A stretch of DNA of 34,208 bases from Ottowia thiooxydans DSM 14619 (GCF_000422885.1 NZ_AUGX01000048.1:1-34208); one strand, 5' to 3'. Positions 16,345 to 24,644 are shown, numbered from the stretch's first letter. Made by a program: numbers and translations. The notes: a model not told the origin generated them from the letters alone.

Positions 16345-16399
16345 CCGCATTTTCAGAACTCGGGGGTGCCAACCGAGCCCCCCAGAGGCCAGCGAGTGA

Positions 16400-17425
16400 T
16401 CAGGTGCTTTCGCGCACGTTCAAGGTAAAGCCCAGGTCGATGCTGCGGGGGGCCGGTACGGGCGTACCTGATTCCAGGCTTTCGAGCAGCAACAAACCTG
16501 CTTGCCGCCCCAACTCATACCTCGGGATGAGCAGCGAGGTAATCCCCGGGTCGGTATGGGCTGCCAATTCGCTGTCATCGTAGGCTGCGACTGCAATGCG
16601 GCCAGGCACGCTCCAGCCTTGGCGCCGGCACTCGATCAAAGCGCCAGCGGCCAGGTCGTCTCCAACGAAAAATCCAGCGTCCGCCGGTTGTGCGAGCCCC
16701 ATCAAGTGCCGCAAGGCCGTAGCAGCGCCCGCGAAGCCCGGCTCAGCGGCCACTTCCAATTCCGGCGCAAACGCCAGGCCCGCATCGGCAAGCGCTTGCC
16801 GGTAGCCACTGCGGCGAATCCAGGTGCGCTCGTTGCCGGGGCCACGGTAGATGAAAGCAATGCGCTTGCGCCCACTCGCGGCGAGGTGCGCAGTCATGGC
16901 GCGCGCCGCCTCATGGTTCGAATAGCTCACCACATGGCCCAAGGGCTCTGCGATCAAGTCACCAGTCTCGATCAGCGGCACGCCGTAGCGGGGAAGTTCG
17001 TCGCGGGTGCGGGCCGTGTGCACCGTGTTGTGCAGCAAGATCGCGCAAGGCCGCAGCGGCAGGAAAGCGCGGATGGTGCGCTCCTCGCCTTCGGGTGTCT
17101 CCTCGGTAGTGCCCAGCACCAAATGCAGGCCGCGCGGCGAGATCACATCTGAAATGCCCTGGATCATGTGCGCCAGGTAGCTGTGCATGATGCTTGGAAT
17201 AAGCACCAGCACCAGGTTCGTGCGGCGGGACTTGAGACTGCCCGCGACGCTGTCAAAAACGTAACCGGTTTGCGCAATCGCCTGCTCAATGCGCTCTCGC
17301 GTGGCAGGCGCCACAGAGCGAGGCGCCCGCAGCGCCCGCGACACCGTGATGGTGGACACGCCAGCGATTCGGGCCACGTCGGCCATGGTCACATGCGGCA
17401 AGCTGGCGGGAGGCGAGAGGGACAT
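16400..17425 (-). CDS. LacI-family transcriptional repressor
   Basis: A 341-aa LacI/GalR-type regulator. The N-terminal helix-turn-helix reads TMADVARIAGVSTITVSRAL, followed by the hinge-helix region (GYVFDSVAGSLKSRRTNLV), whose leucine or equivalent inserts in the central CG step of operators. The rest is the periplasmic-binding-protein-like sensor domain. I chose the ATG at 17425 (MSLSPPASLPHVTMADVARI); the longer open frame to 17584 has no family match, and no strong ribosome-binding site is seen at either place. The gene lies upstream of the Bug/HpaI/LeuCD-like operon on the same strand, separated by a 151-base gap that carries two palindromic operators. The effector is probably the imported acid or a breakdown product. 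Confidence 0.93.
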   Translation of the reverse strand: MSLSPPASLPHVTMADVARIAGVSTITVSRALRAPRSVAPATRERIEQAIAQTGYVFDSVAGSLKSRRTNLVLVLIPSIMHSYLAHMIQGISDVISPRGLHLVLGTTEETPEGEERTIRAFLPLRPCAILLHNTVHTARTRDELPRYGVPLIETGDLIAEPLGHVVSYSNHEAARAMTAHLAASGRKRIAFIYRGPGNERTWIRRSGYRQALADAGLAFAPELEVAAEPGFAGAATALRHLMGLAQPADAGFFVGDDLAAGALIECRRQGWSVPGRIAVAAYDDSELAAHTDPGITSLLIPRYELGRQAGLLLLESLESGTPVPAPRSIDLGFTLNVREST

Positions 17426-17582
17426 GCGAAAAAAAGAAAAACCTGGTTGGAGGCGCAACACCCAGCGCGCCTCTTGCGCGCCAGGGGCTGAAGCGCAGAC
17501 TGTAACTGCAACGCCTGGGAAGCCCCTCAGAACCTCATGCGGATGCAAACCGTTCTGCTCGGAATTAGTGCGCAGATCAGGC

Positions 17583-17615
17583 AAAAGAAGCGAGCCCGCA
17601 ATAAGGGGCTCGCTT
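17583..17615 (-). terminator. probable terminator of the AAA+ ATPase transcript
   Basis: AAGCGAGCCC (17588-17597) and GGGCTCGCTT (17606-17615) make a perfect 10-bp stem; on the minus strand CTTTTG follows. It lies in the 296-base gap between the AAA+ gene and lacI. A second, weaker hairpin sits nearer to the AAA+ stop: AGGGCA/TGCCCT at 17696-17711, followed by GCTGATTTTCT. The rest of the gap (17426-17582) shows no operator resembling those in front of the Bug gene. Confidence 0.5.
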
Positions 17616-17721
17616 CAGATTGTGGAGCTCCCCGCTTTACTAAGGCAGGGGGTTTTCTTTCCGGATTGAGGACAGGCAATATCGAGAAAATCAGCAGGGC
17701 AAGCCTGCCCTTTCTGTGCTG

Positions 17722-20055
17722 CTAGTGCATAAACCCCATCGACCGATGCTCCCGCACTTCAGGCTTGATGCGGTGCTCAGCTTCCAGCTGCTCGATAAAT
17801 TCCTCTATCGAGAACTCCACCGCCAAGATATCGCACTGGCGCTTCACTGCAGCAAAATCGCCAGGGGCCAATTGCTCCAGTTTGGCCAGGCGCCGGCTGA
17901 CCTCCGGCGTGAGCTTCTCTGCATCACCCGCCAGCGCTTCAGTGACGAACATCTTCTCACGCTGCACCGCCGTCAGCGGCAGGAACTTGATCTTGAAAGT
18001 AAAGCGCCGCAGTGCAGCCTGGTCCATGCGATCAAGCAAGTTGGTGGTGCAGATGAACACGCCATCATGGCGCTCCATCTGTTGCAGCATCTCGTTGACT
18101 TCAGTCACCTCGTAACTGCGCTGAGCGCCGCGGCGATCAAGCAGGAAGCTGTCGGCTTCATCCAGCAGCAGCACCGCTTTCTCCTGCGATGCCTCGGCAA
18201 ACATGGCAGCCATATTCTGCTCCGTGTCACCCACGTACTTGCTCACCAGGTCGCTGGCTTTCTTGATCATTAGCGGCTTGCCAAGGTGCTCCGCGATGTA
18301 CTCACCCAGTGCCGTCTTGCCGGTGCCTGGCGCGCCGTAAAAACACAGTGCGCCATGGCCGCGCGCCTTCAAGGCCTCCACGATGCGTGGGATCTCGAAG
18401 CGGGTTTCCACATTGAGCATGTCCAGGTCATAGGTGGTGACCTGGCGGCGGCCTTTTTTCCCGGTGTCAGGCCTGCGGCCCAGGGCGGCGTCTGAATTCT
18501 TGAGTTGCCGCTCTATCAACGCCTCGAACTCCTCCCCACCCGCTTCAGTCCCCGCATGAGCCAGGTCGGCAAAGCGCACTGCGGTACGAATCTGCGCTGG
18601 CGTGAGGCCTTTGCGCTCCGTCAGCGTGGTCAGGAAGCCATCACTCAATGCCACGCCTTCCAGCGTCTTGCGAATGAGTTGCTCGCGTGCACCCGGTGGC
18701 GGCGACTTCAGCTCCAGGTGGTAGGCAAAGCGGCGGCGGAACGCCGGGTCAATCTGCTCGATGCGGTTGGTCACCCAGACTGTGGGCACCGGGTTGGATT
18801 CGAGGATCTGGTTCACCCACGCCTTGCCATTCACCGAATGGCTTACGGCGGCACTCATGGCTTGCTGCTCAGCGCGCGCCATGAGGCCTGCCGCATCCAC
18901 GCTGATCGGTGGGAACACATCTTCCACTTCATCAAAGAGCAACGCGGCCGCATCTGCCCCCTTGAGAAACACCTGCGCAATTTGCAATGAACGATAGCGA
19001 TCCCGGCCCGAAAGGCTATTGCCATCGCGGTCCGCGTATTCCACCTCGAACAAATCCAGCCCCGCCTCACGGGCCACCACCTTGGCCAGCTCAGTCTTGC
19101 CGGTACCGGGCGGGCCATACAGCAGCACATTGACGCCCACAGCCTTGGTCTGCATGGCTTTGCGAAGCAGATTGACCAAGACCTGTACATCGTCGCCCAC
19201 GAACTCGAAGTCCAGCGCCTTCAACTCGCTCTGCGTCGCGGGGCGAGTAAACACCGCCATCAATTCAGCCCGATCGCGGTACTCACGCATCAGCACAGGC
19301 GGCAGCTTCTCGCTCACCTTCATCAAGTCAGCCAGGTCCGTAATGCTGTGCTCGGAAATCAGGTTCTCAACCAGGCCTATGCGCTCCAGCCGGCCACCGG
19401 CTCGCAAGGCATCAGCCACTTCGGTGGCAGAGACACCCGCAAGATCAGCGATGGCCGCATAAGCCTCTGGCGCATTGTTGACCTTGAATTCCACCAGCAG
19501 GCTGCGCAGATCGCGCTGATAGCGTGCGAGCGTTCCATACAACAGGAGCGCCCGCTCCGCCTTATTGAGCTGCAGCAGGTTCGCCAGGGAATCGATGTTC
19601 TTTTCGACCAGGGTGGATTGCTTCTTGAGCGCGTGGCTGAGCCATTGGCCGGTGCTTGTCAGCAGGGCCAGCAAATCCTTGGGTGAATCCTTGGCATATT
19701 CATCCAGGTAGAAGAACAGGGTGCCTTCCTCGTAGGGGCCGCGCCAGATGCCATGCCGCTCAAGGAACTCAGGATTGGAGAGTTGCTCGTGGCCGCGCCA
19801 GAAATCATTCTCTTTGCACCTGCGACCCAGGAATTCGCGTACGCGCGCCAACACCGGCTCCGGCCACATCAAGTGCCGGCCAGCCAAGGCCATGAGGCCG
19901 TTGATGTCGCGGCGCACGTTGAACTTGGCGCCCTGCTTGGCGGCCAAGGTCAACACGAAGTGGGAACACATCAAATCCAGCACCGGGGCAGCCTGAAGCC
20001 CCGGCGATGCCAGCATGCCGGCCGGTTCCCGAACCTGAATCATTCGCTTAGTCAT
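17722..20055 (-). CDS. tandem AAA+ ATPase of unknown role
   Basis: A 777-aa cytoplasmic ATPase with an uncharacterised helical N-terminal region (about 1-280) and two AAA+ modules. Module 1 has Walker A GPPGTGKT (314-321), Walker B LLFDEVED (372-379), an Asn sensor in VTNR (N430) and Arg residues at 440-442. Module 2 has Walker A GAPGTGKT (574-581), Walker B LLLDEADS (629-636), CTTN (N672) and an Arg pair in ALRRF. Both modules look competent for ATP hydrolysis. It has no protease, zinc-binding or membrane domain, so a remodelling or chaperone role like that of other two-ring AAA+ proteins is reasonable but inferred. GGAG upstream supports the ATG at 20055. It is divergent from the membrane protein at 20360. 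Confidence 0.85.
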   Translation of the reverse strand: MTKRMIQVREPAGMLASPGLQAAPVLDLMCSHFVLTLAAKQGAKFNVRRDINGLMALAGRHLMWPEPVLARVREFLGRRCKENDFWRGHEQLSNPEFLERHGIWRGPYEEGTLFFYLDEYAKDSPKDLLALLTSTGQWLSHALKKQSTLVEKNIDSLANLLQLNKAERALLLYGTLARYQRDLRSLLVEFKVNNAPEAYAAIADLAGVSATEVADALRAGGRLERIGLVENLISEHSITDLADLMKVSEKLPPVLMREYRDRAELMAVFTRPATQSELKALDFEFVGDDVQVLVNLLRKAMQTKAVGVNVLLYGPPGTGKTELAKVVAREAGLDLFEVEYADRDGNSLSGRDRYRSLQIAQVFLKGADAAALLFDEVEDVFPPISVDAAGLMARAEQQAMSAAVSHSVNGKAWVNQILESNPVPTVWVTNRIEQIDPAFRRRFAYHLELKSPPPGAREQLIRKTLEGVALSDGFLTTLTERKGLTPAQIRTAVRFADLAHAGTEAGGEEFEALIERQLKNSDAALGRRPDTGKKGRRQVTTYDLDMLNVETRFEIPRIVEALKARGHGALCFYGAPGTGKTALGEYIAEHLGKPLMIKKASDLVSKYVGDTEQNMAAMFAEASQEKAVLLLDEADSFLLDRRGAQRSYEVTEVNEMLQQMERHDGVFICTTNLLDRMDQAALRRFTFKIKFLPLTAVQREKMFVTEALAGDAEKLTPEVSRRLAKLEQLAPGDFAAVKRQCDILAVEFSIEEFIEQLEAEHRIKPEVREHRSMGFMH

Positions 20056-20359
20056 CCCAGGATCTCCATAAGAACGTGCTTACGATCTATTCGGGCGCCG
20101 GGCCTCCGGGCTCGCGCACGTTTCACAATAACGCAATCCGGTGCCAGGGGGAAGACAGCAGTAGGTGGCGAGACAAAAATACTGTGGCGCAGGATTGACA
20201 ACTTTTTGGCACAAACGGCTATTGATCATGAGTTAGGGCATTCCTGAAAAAGTTCCGCAATGCCTTGACCTCTCTCTACTTCAGGGCGCCCAAGGTTGAC
20301 TATGGCGCGTGCACTCTGCCATCATGGAGCGGTTTCAAACTGTAGTGAGGAGTAAGGGC
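20056..20359. other. divergent intergenic region between the AAA+ ATPase and the membrane protein
   Basis: This 304-base gap must hold promoters for both genes. I see no credible gene, no long dyad and no clear consensus promoter. The plus-strand gene has GAGGAG ending about nine bases before its ATG. Confidence 0.4.
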
Positions 20360-21922
20360 ATGAACATGACCACTATGTGGGACTCGCTTCAGAGTTCAAT
20401 GGGAGTGCATCTTCCCCAAGTGCTGGGTGCGCTGGCCATATTTATCATCGGCTGGTTCGTAGCAGCCCTGGTGAAAGCCGGTACACGCAAAGGCTTGGGG
20501 CTCCTGCGCCTGAATGAACGCTTTTCCGGCAGCACTGGTCAGCGGGTGGATATCGAGGGCGTCATATCGCTCAGCCTGTTCTGGCTCGTGCTGCTGCTCA
20601 CCTTGGCCGCTGTGTTCAATGCGCTGAACCTGGCCATGGTGTCTGGCTCTCTGGCAGCACTCACGACCCAGTTGTTTGAATACGCTCCGCGCCTTCTGGG
20701 TGCTGTATTGCTTGCCTTGCTGGCATGGCTGCTGGCCACGCTGGTGCGCGGTGTCACGCAAAAGGTGCTGGATAGAACCACGCTGGATGAAAGACTTTCC
20801 GAGCACGCCAATATGTCGCCCATCAGCGAGAGCCTCTCCAGTGCGCTGTACTGGCTGGTGATCTTGCTCTTCCTGCCTGCCATCCTTGGCGCGCTGCAGA
20901 TGGACGGCCTGCTGAGCCCGCTGCGGGAAATGACCACCAAGGCGCTCGATATGCTGCCCAACGCAGTGGCGGCATTGATCATCGGTGGCATCGGCTGGAT
21001 TGTGGCCACGGTGCTGCGCAATCTCACCACCAACCTGCTGCGCTCAGCTGGGGTTGATCAGATCGGTACCAAAGCGGGACTGTCTGACACGGTGCAACTG
21101 TCAGGCCTGGCCGGGCTGCTGGTATTCATCCTGGTGTTCGTGCCTTCACTCATCGCGGCACTGGACGCGCTCAGGATCGACGCCATCTCGGCCCCCGCCA
21201 CTCAGATGCTCGCGATGCTGATGGAATCTGTGCCGCGCATCGTGGCTGCAGGCCTGATCCTGGCCATCACCTGGATGGTGGCCTCTTTTGCTTCACGCTT
21301 GCTGGCCAACCTGCTGGCCAGCGTAGGGCTCGATACAGTGCCGGCGCGGATAGGCATGGCACACGCGTTTTTGAAGACCCCTCCGTCCATGTTGATTGGC
21401 CGCATCGCGCTCGTCTTCGCCATGCTTTTTGCTACCGTTGAGGCGGGCAATCAGCTCGGGTTCCAGCGTTTCTCCGACATGATCACCACCTTCATCGAGT
21501 TTGCGGGCGATGTGCTCCTGGGCTCGGCCATCCTGGTGATCGGCTTCATGCTGGCCAATTTGGCCTACGAGGCCATTGCCCGTGCCAGCGAGCATGAAGA
21601 CGGCAGCAGCAGTGATGGGGGCATCGGCCTGGCCCGTGTGGCCCGGGTGGCCATCCTGGGCATCGTCGTCGCCATGGGGCTGCGTGCCATGGGCATTGCA
21701 GATGACATCGTCAACCTGGCCTTCGGACTCACTTTGGGCGCTGTCGCGGTAGCCGTAGCGCTGGCATTTGGCCTGGGTGGCCGCGAAGCTGCAGGACGCC
21801 TGGCCTCGCGCTGGGTGGACCGCCTGTGCGGCAAGCAGGACAAGACGCCCACCGTACTGACCACGTCCGCACCCCCGCCCGCACCGACCACACCGCCAGC
21901 CAATCCCACAGATCCGCAGTGA
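20360..21922 (+). CDS. TM_helix-repeat / mechanosensitive-channel-like membrane protein
   Basis: A 520-aa inner-membrane protein with about ten to twelve hydrophobic helices arranged as repeated units: a helix pair such as PQVLGALAIFIIGWFVAALV followed by an amphipathic KGL-L/NLLRSAGVD segment. This is the pattern of the conserved TM_helix repeat found in MscS-like proteins. Near the C-terminus, FGLTLGAVAVAVALAFGLGG resembles the glycine/alanine-rich pore helix of MscS, but the large cytoplasmic beta domain of MscS is missing. The tail is a Pro/Thr-rich low-complexity string. ATG at 20360 has GAGGAG upstream; a TTG start at 20309 is less likely. A role in relief of osmotic stress is possible but not shown. 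Confidence 0.82.
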   Translation: MNMTTMWDSLQSSMGVHLPQVLGALAIFIIGWFVAALVKAGTRKGLGLLRLNERFSGSTGQRVDIEGVISLSLFWLVLLLTLAAVFNALNLAMVSGSLAALTTQLFEYAPRLLGAVLLALLAWLLATLVRGVTQKVLDRTTLDERLSEHANMSPISESLSSALYWLVILLFLPAILGALQMDGLLSPLREMTTKALDMLPNAVAALIIGGIGWIVATVLRNLTTNLLRSAGVDQIGTKAGLSDTVQLSGLAGLLVFILVFVPSLIAALDALRIDAISAPATQMLAMLMESVPRIVAAGLILAITWMVASFASRLLANLLASVGLDTVPARIGMAHAFLKTPPSMLIGRIALVFAMLFATVEAGNQLGFQRFSDMITTFIEFAGDVLLGSAILVIGFMLANLAYEAIARASEHEDGSSSDGGIGLARVARVAILGIVVAMGLRAMGIADDIVNLAFGLTLGAVAVAVALAFGLGGREAAGRLASRWVDRLCGKQDKTPTVLTTSAPPPAPTTPPANPTDPQ

Positions 21923-22033
21923 GATCAGGTGAACCCGATTTCCGTCATACTCTGCCGTCCGCCCGGGCATGACTGGGAAATAAGAACGTTCGCGGTGAGT
22001 TGATATTCACCACATGATCAGAGCTAGCATTTA

Positions 22034-22083
22034 GGACCTGTTCATGATCTCTTCGGGACCTCGAAAAGATCATGGACAGGGTC
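22034..22083. repeat. long imperfect inverted repeat (hairpin) between two genes
   Basis: GGACCTGTTCATGATCT (22034-22050) and AGATCATGGACAGGGTC (22067-22083) pair over about 16 bases with one mismatch and one bulge; CTTCG and CGAAA inside extend the stem. TTATATATATC follows on the plus strand. It lies 112 bases after the stop of the membrane-protein gene, so it could act as its terminator, but its length suggests a small mobile repeat or a regulatory RNA structure. Confidence 0.6.
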
Positions 22084-22105
22084 TTATATATATCCATCGC
22101 CCAAA

Positions 22106-22522
22106 ATGCCCACTTCAGCCGAAATCGCCCCCCTGCAAGACGCACTCAAAGAATTGTTCGCCCCCTGGGTTCAGGCCCTAGGCCTGCAGGTAGAAGAAGC
22201 CAGCGAATCGTGCGTGGTGCTGCGCCTGCCCATGAGCGAGCAGTTCGCACGCTCGGGGGGCATGCTGTGCGGGCAAGCCATGATGGCTGCGGCCGATACT
22301 GCCATGGTGTTGGCACTTATTCAGCACTTTGGCGAGTTCCGCCCCTGCACCACGGTCCAGCTCTCCACCAGCTTCCTGCGGCCTCTTTCCAACCAGGACG
22401 CTTTGGTAGAAGCCCGGGTGCTGCGCGCCGGAAAGGCCCTGGCCTTCGGCGAGATCGAGTTGCGCGGCGCAGATGATGGCAAGAGTGTGTGCCGGGCCAG
22501 CACAACTTACGCGCTACTGTAA
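22106..22522 (+). CDS. hotdog-fold thioesterase, PaaI-like
   Basis: A 138-aa single-domain hotdog protein of the PaaI/4HBT group. Such enzymes hydrolyse acyl-CoA or aromatic-CoA thioesters, often to free CoA from dead-end products. The core motif ARSGGMLCGQAMMAAADTAM (residues 48-67) shows the glycine-rich loop and the Asp at the position of the catalytic acid in this group. TTVQLSTSFLRPL forms the central strand. The ATG at 22106 is the only sensible start; the ribosome-binding site is not obvious. It seems to stand alone, behind the hairpin at 22034-22083 and in front of a miniature element that begins 46 bases after its stop. The substrate is unknown. Confidence 0.85.
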   Translation: MPTSAEIAPLQDALKELFAPWVQALGLQVEEASESCVVLRLPMSEQFARSGGMLCGQAMMAAADTAMVLALIQHFGEFRPCTTVQLSTSFLRPLSNQDALVEARVLRAGKALAFGEIELRGADDGKSVCRASTTYALL

Positions 22523-22568
22523 TAGCAGGGTGCCTATCTATCTGGAGCACAGCGCGAGCTTGCTGAAG

Positions 22569-22690
22569 CTAGGGTGTGTTCACACTAAATTCGCCCCCGC
22601 GCGAGGTTCTAGCGAGCCGCAATCAAGGCGCAAACCGCAGCCGGGTTGGACACCCGGCGAGGGGGTGAATTTAGTGTGAACACGCCCTAG
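22569..22690. mobile_element. MITE (non-autonomous element) with IS5-like ends, copy A
   Basis: A 122-bp unit with no coding capacity. Its ends are inverted repeats that match in 31 of the first 34 bases: CTAGGG(T/C)GTGTTCACAC continuing with TAAATTC(G/A)CCCCC. The outer GTGTGAACACGCCCTAG differs from the end of the IS5 element at 311-327 by one base, so the IS5 transposase may mobilise it. The CTAG at each border fits a TA or CTAG target duplication. It lies between the thioesterase stop and the glycosyltransferase stop, ending only five bases from the latter. Copy B starts at 34059. Confidence 0.85.
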
Positions 22691-22695
22691 ATGAA

Positions 22696-24018
22696 TCAAT
22701 CTGTATGAGGGATTCCCATCCCCTGGGACAGCTGGGGTTCGGGCTCCAGCTCAGACACGCGTTGATGGACTTCTGAAAACCCGACATCAATTTTTGGCCA
22801 AACCGTTTCTGCCGCCAGCATGCCGCGGCGAGCCAGTTGCGCACTCAGTTGCGGATAATCAAGGGCAAGCCATATCTCTCCCCAGCCGCCTACCTTAATG
22901 CCGAATCCGTTGCGTAGTACGCGCCGCATCGGATTCAGCCCGAGAAAGGCCTCCAGGTAGGCTTCGAACATCGAGACCAAGCCTATGCGTCTTGCAATCA
23001 CGGCGACACGGGCAGTTGGCGCCGCCGACAGGGCCACGAGATGCAAGGCGCTGCCTTCATTGATCAAAATCCTTGATGCGCTGCGATAGGTCTGCACCTG
23101 ATGGGCCACATCGTGCTCTTGCGGATGATAGACCTCGTACCCCGACTCCGAGAGCAGTGTCTCGAGAAGTTTTTCCTGCAAAATCGTGCCGGAAAATGGC
23201 CGTCCTGCGGGCGGCGCAATCCGGCTGCGGGACACGTAGATGCTCCGGTCACCAGAAAATTCGATCTGCGGCGCGAAATTCTCTCGCAACATGACAGCGA
23301 CCTCGCGCACGCACACCATGCCAAGCTCGGCCGCCGTAGCCTGCAGAGGTATGACCACCTCGTCTACTTGCGTGGGCTCATCTACAACCTGAACAGGTGG
23401 AAGCCCGGAGAACAGAGCCAAGGCTTGCAAACCTTCTACTGAAGGTGGGCCAATAGGCGAGCGCAGGAAGCATAAGCTATCCAGCCGGTCGTCAGGCTTA
23501 AAGAACGCATACCAAATGCGGCCCAAACTCTCTGCTAAAAAGTGACCGAAGTGCTCACGCGCAACCCCACCGTACAGCACGCGCCCAGGTTGGGAACCTG
23601 CCTGCCCTCGCCATTGCCCTTCGGATTCCACCCACGGCCAGATGGAAGAGTAGTGATGCGCGACTGGATCGAAGGTGCCGTTCCTGCAGGTAACCCCACC
23701 TTGCACTCTCGCCGTACTCAAATCGATTTCAGTTCGGGGCGGCGGAAAGAGGATGCCGTTTGCCACGGTGACATAGGGAGCGCTGGGTGACATTCTGTCG
23801 CGATACTGCTGTAGCTGGAGCAGAGTCAGCGGAGCTTCGGGATAGAGATGACTCTCACCTATCGCCGGGAGACTGGCAATGCCCGCAGAAAACGACGCAA
23901 GAGACGCTCTTTGCACGATAAAGCTCCGAAACGTTTTCGCAATGAATCCAGGATGGTTCGTCGAATACAACTGGTTCGTGTCGTGCGCAATCAATGCATC
24001 ATGCAATCTCCAACTCAA
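22696..24018 (-). CDS. family 61 glycosyltransferase (DUF563)
   Basis: A 440-aa protein of the DUF563/GT61 family, found in capsule and cell-surface polysaccharide loci. Family landmarks are REHFGHFLAESLGRIWYAF (154-172), YVSRSRI (261-267) and the late INEGSALHLVAL motif (319-330). There is no signal peptide or membrane helix, so it should act in the cytoplasm on a nucleotide-sugar donor. It is an isolated glycosyltransferase; no other polysaccharide genes are visible. The open frame is intact, and a MITE sits five bases past its stop. The ATG at 24018 is the most upstream start that fits; no strong ribosome-binding site is visible, so the exact start is uncertain. The acceptor and sugar are unknown. 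Confidence 0.82.
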   Translation of the reverse strand: MSWRLHDALIAHDTNQLYSTNHPGFIAKTFRSFIVQRASLASFSAGIASLPAIGESHLYPEAPLTLLQLQQYRDRMSPSAPYVTVANGILFPPPRTEIDLSTARVQGGVTCRNGTFDPVAHHYSSIWPWVESEGQWRGQAGSQPGRVLYGGVAREHFGHFLAESLGRIWYAFFKPDDRLDSLCFLRSPIGPPSVEGLQALALFSGLPPVQVVDEPTQVDEVVIPLQATAAELGMVCVREVAVMLRENFAPQIEFSGDRSIYVSRSRIAPPAGRPFSGTILQEKLLETLLSESGYEVYHPQEHDVAHQVQTYRSASRILINEGSALHLVALSAAPTARVAVIARRIGLVSMFEAYLEAFLGLNPMRRVLRNGFGIKVGGWGEIWLALDYPQLSAQLARRGMLAAETVWPKIDVGFSEVHQRVSELEPEPQLSQGMGIPHTD

Positions 24019-24109
24019 TAAAGCGCCGTTTCATGCTGACTATTCAGCAGATATCTGTGCAGTTCAACACAATATGTGCACTATTAAAAAATTCTCGCAG
24101 ATTGTCTAG

Positions 24110-24313
24110 TTCCCGCCTGAGCAGGCGCGCCGTTTCCACCTGGCGCTTGATGGACATGCGATCGGTGATGGGGCCGGCAAACTCTACGCTGCTTTGTGCA
24201 GCGCACTGAGCTCCCAAGACATACAAGCTCAGTTGAAGAAGCCGTACGGTGAAATCTGGAGCAGCACGCCCGGAGAAATGGTGCGGGAAGCCAAGATCGA
24301 TGCAGTCAATTAG
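24110..24313 (+). pseudogene. possible remnant of a Bug-type gene (C-terminal part)
   Basis: The reading frame after a stop at 24107-24109 runs to the TAG at 24311-24313. It has no usable start of its own. Its last 45 residues (GKLYAALCSALSSQDIQAQL, then KKPYGEIWSSTPGEMV) resemble the C-terminal helix region of Bug proteins, which typically reads like xKLNAALxxALxxPDVQAxL followed by a GTPEE segment. No signal peptide or central part is present, so it looks like a decayed end of a sixth Bug gene. The match is by eye and weak. The minus strand over 24044-24226 is also open (60 codons), with no recognisable family. Confidence 0.35.
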
Positions 24314-24327
24314 TCATTAATGACTAA
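24310..24327. repeat. perfect 18-bp palindrome
   Basis: TTAGTCATTAATGACTAA is a perfect dyad covering the stop codon of the Bug remnant. Such AT-rich palindromes can be operators for dimeric regulators. No regulator gene is next to it. A second dyad, ATTCCCCTGGGGAAT, lies at 24406-24420 in the same gap before the 48-aa membrane protein. Confidence 0.6.
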
Positions 24328-24497
24328 AAATCGAGTGGGAACGGGTGCACGGTGCGAACCCGCCGAGCTCAGAATTTCCCCGTTCCAGTGAGGGTTCGCG
24401 AGCCAATTCCCCTGGGGAATCCGTTGAAAAAGGGGATGGGCTTTCTTTATTTCGCCACCTCGGTAAAATCAACCCTCCCCCGTTTGAAGAGGTCCCC

Positions 24498-24644
24498 ATG
24501 TCCGCGCCAGTATCTGAACACGCCCACAACGAGCATCCGGTCGATCCCATCGAAGAGGTCACCAAGCACATCCCCGTTGTGCTCCCAGTCGCTGGGGCCA
24601 TCATGATCTTCCTGCTGGCTTTTATCGCGGTCACTATGGCCTGA
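24498..24644 (+). CDS. small membrane protein, 48 aa
   Basis: A 48-residue protein with an acidic, His-containing N-terminal part (SAPVSEHAHNEHPVDPIEEV) and one membrane helix (VVLPVAGAIMIFLLAFIAVT, about 27-46). AAGAGG ending a few bases before the ATG supports translation. I believe similar small proteins occur in related betaproteobacteria, but no function is known to me. The strong hydrophobic helix and good ribosome-binding site argue that it is real. It lies 366 bases upstream of pckG on the same strand; joint transcription is not shown. Confidence 0.65.
   Translation: MSAPVSEHAHNEHPVDPIEEVTKHIPVVLPVAGAIMIFLLAFIAVTMA

Noticed and set aside
17583-17680. Possible tRNA or small RNA in the gap before lacI because of strong GC stems
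   Set aside because: No cloverleaf, anticodon loop or CCA-type end could be built; a terminator explains the strongest stem.
24044-24226. 60-codon minus-strand frame
   Set aside because: Too short and without family match or ribosome-binding site; kept only as an alternative to the Bug remnant.
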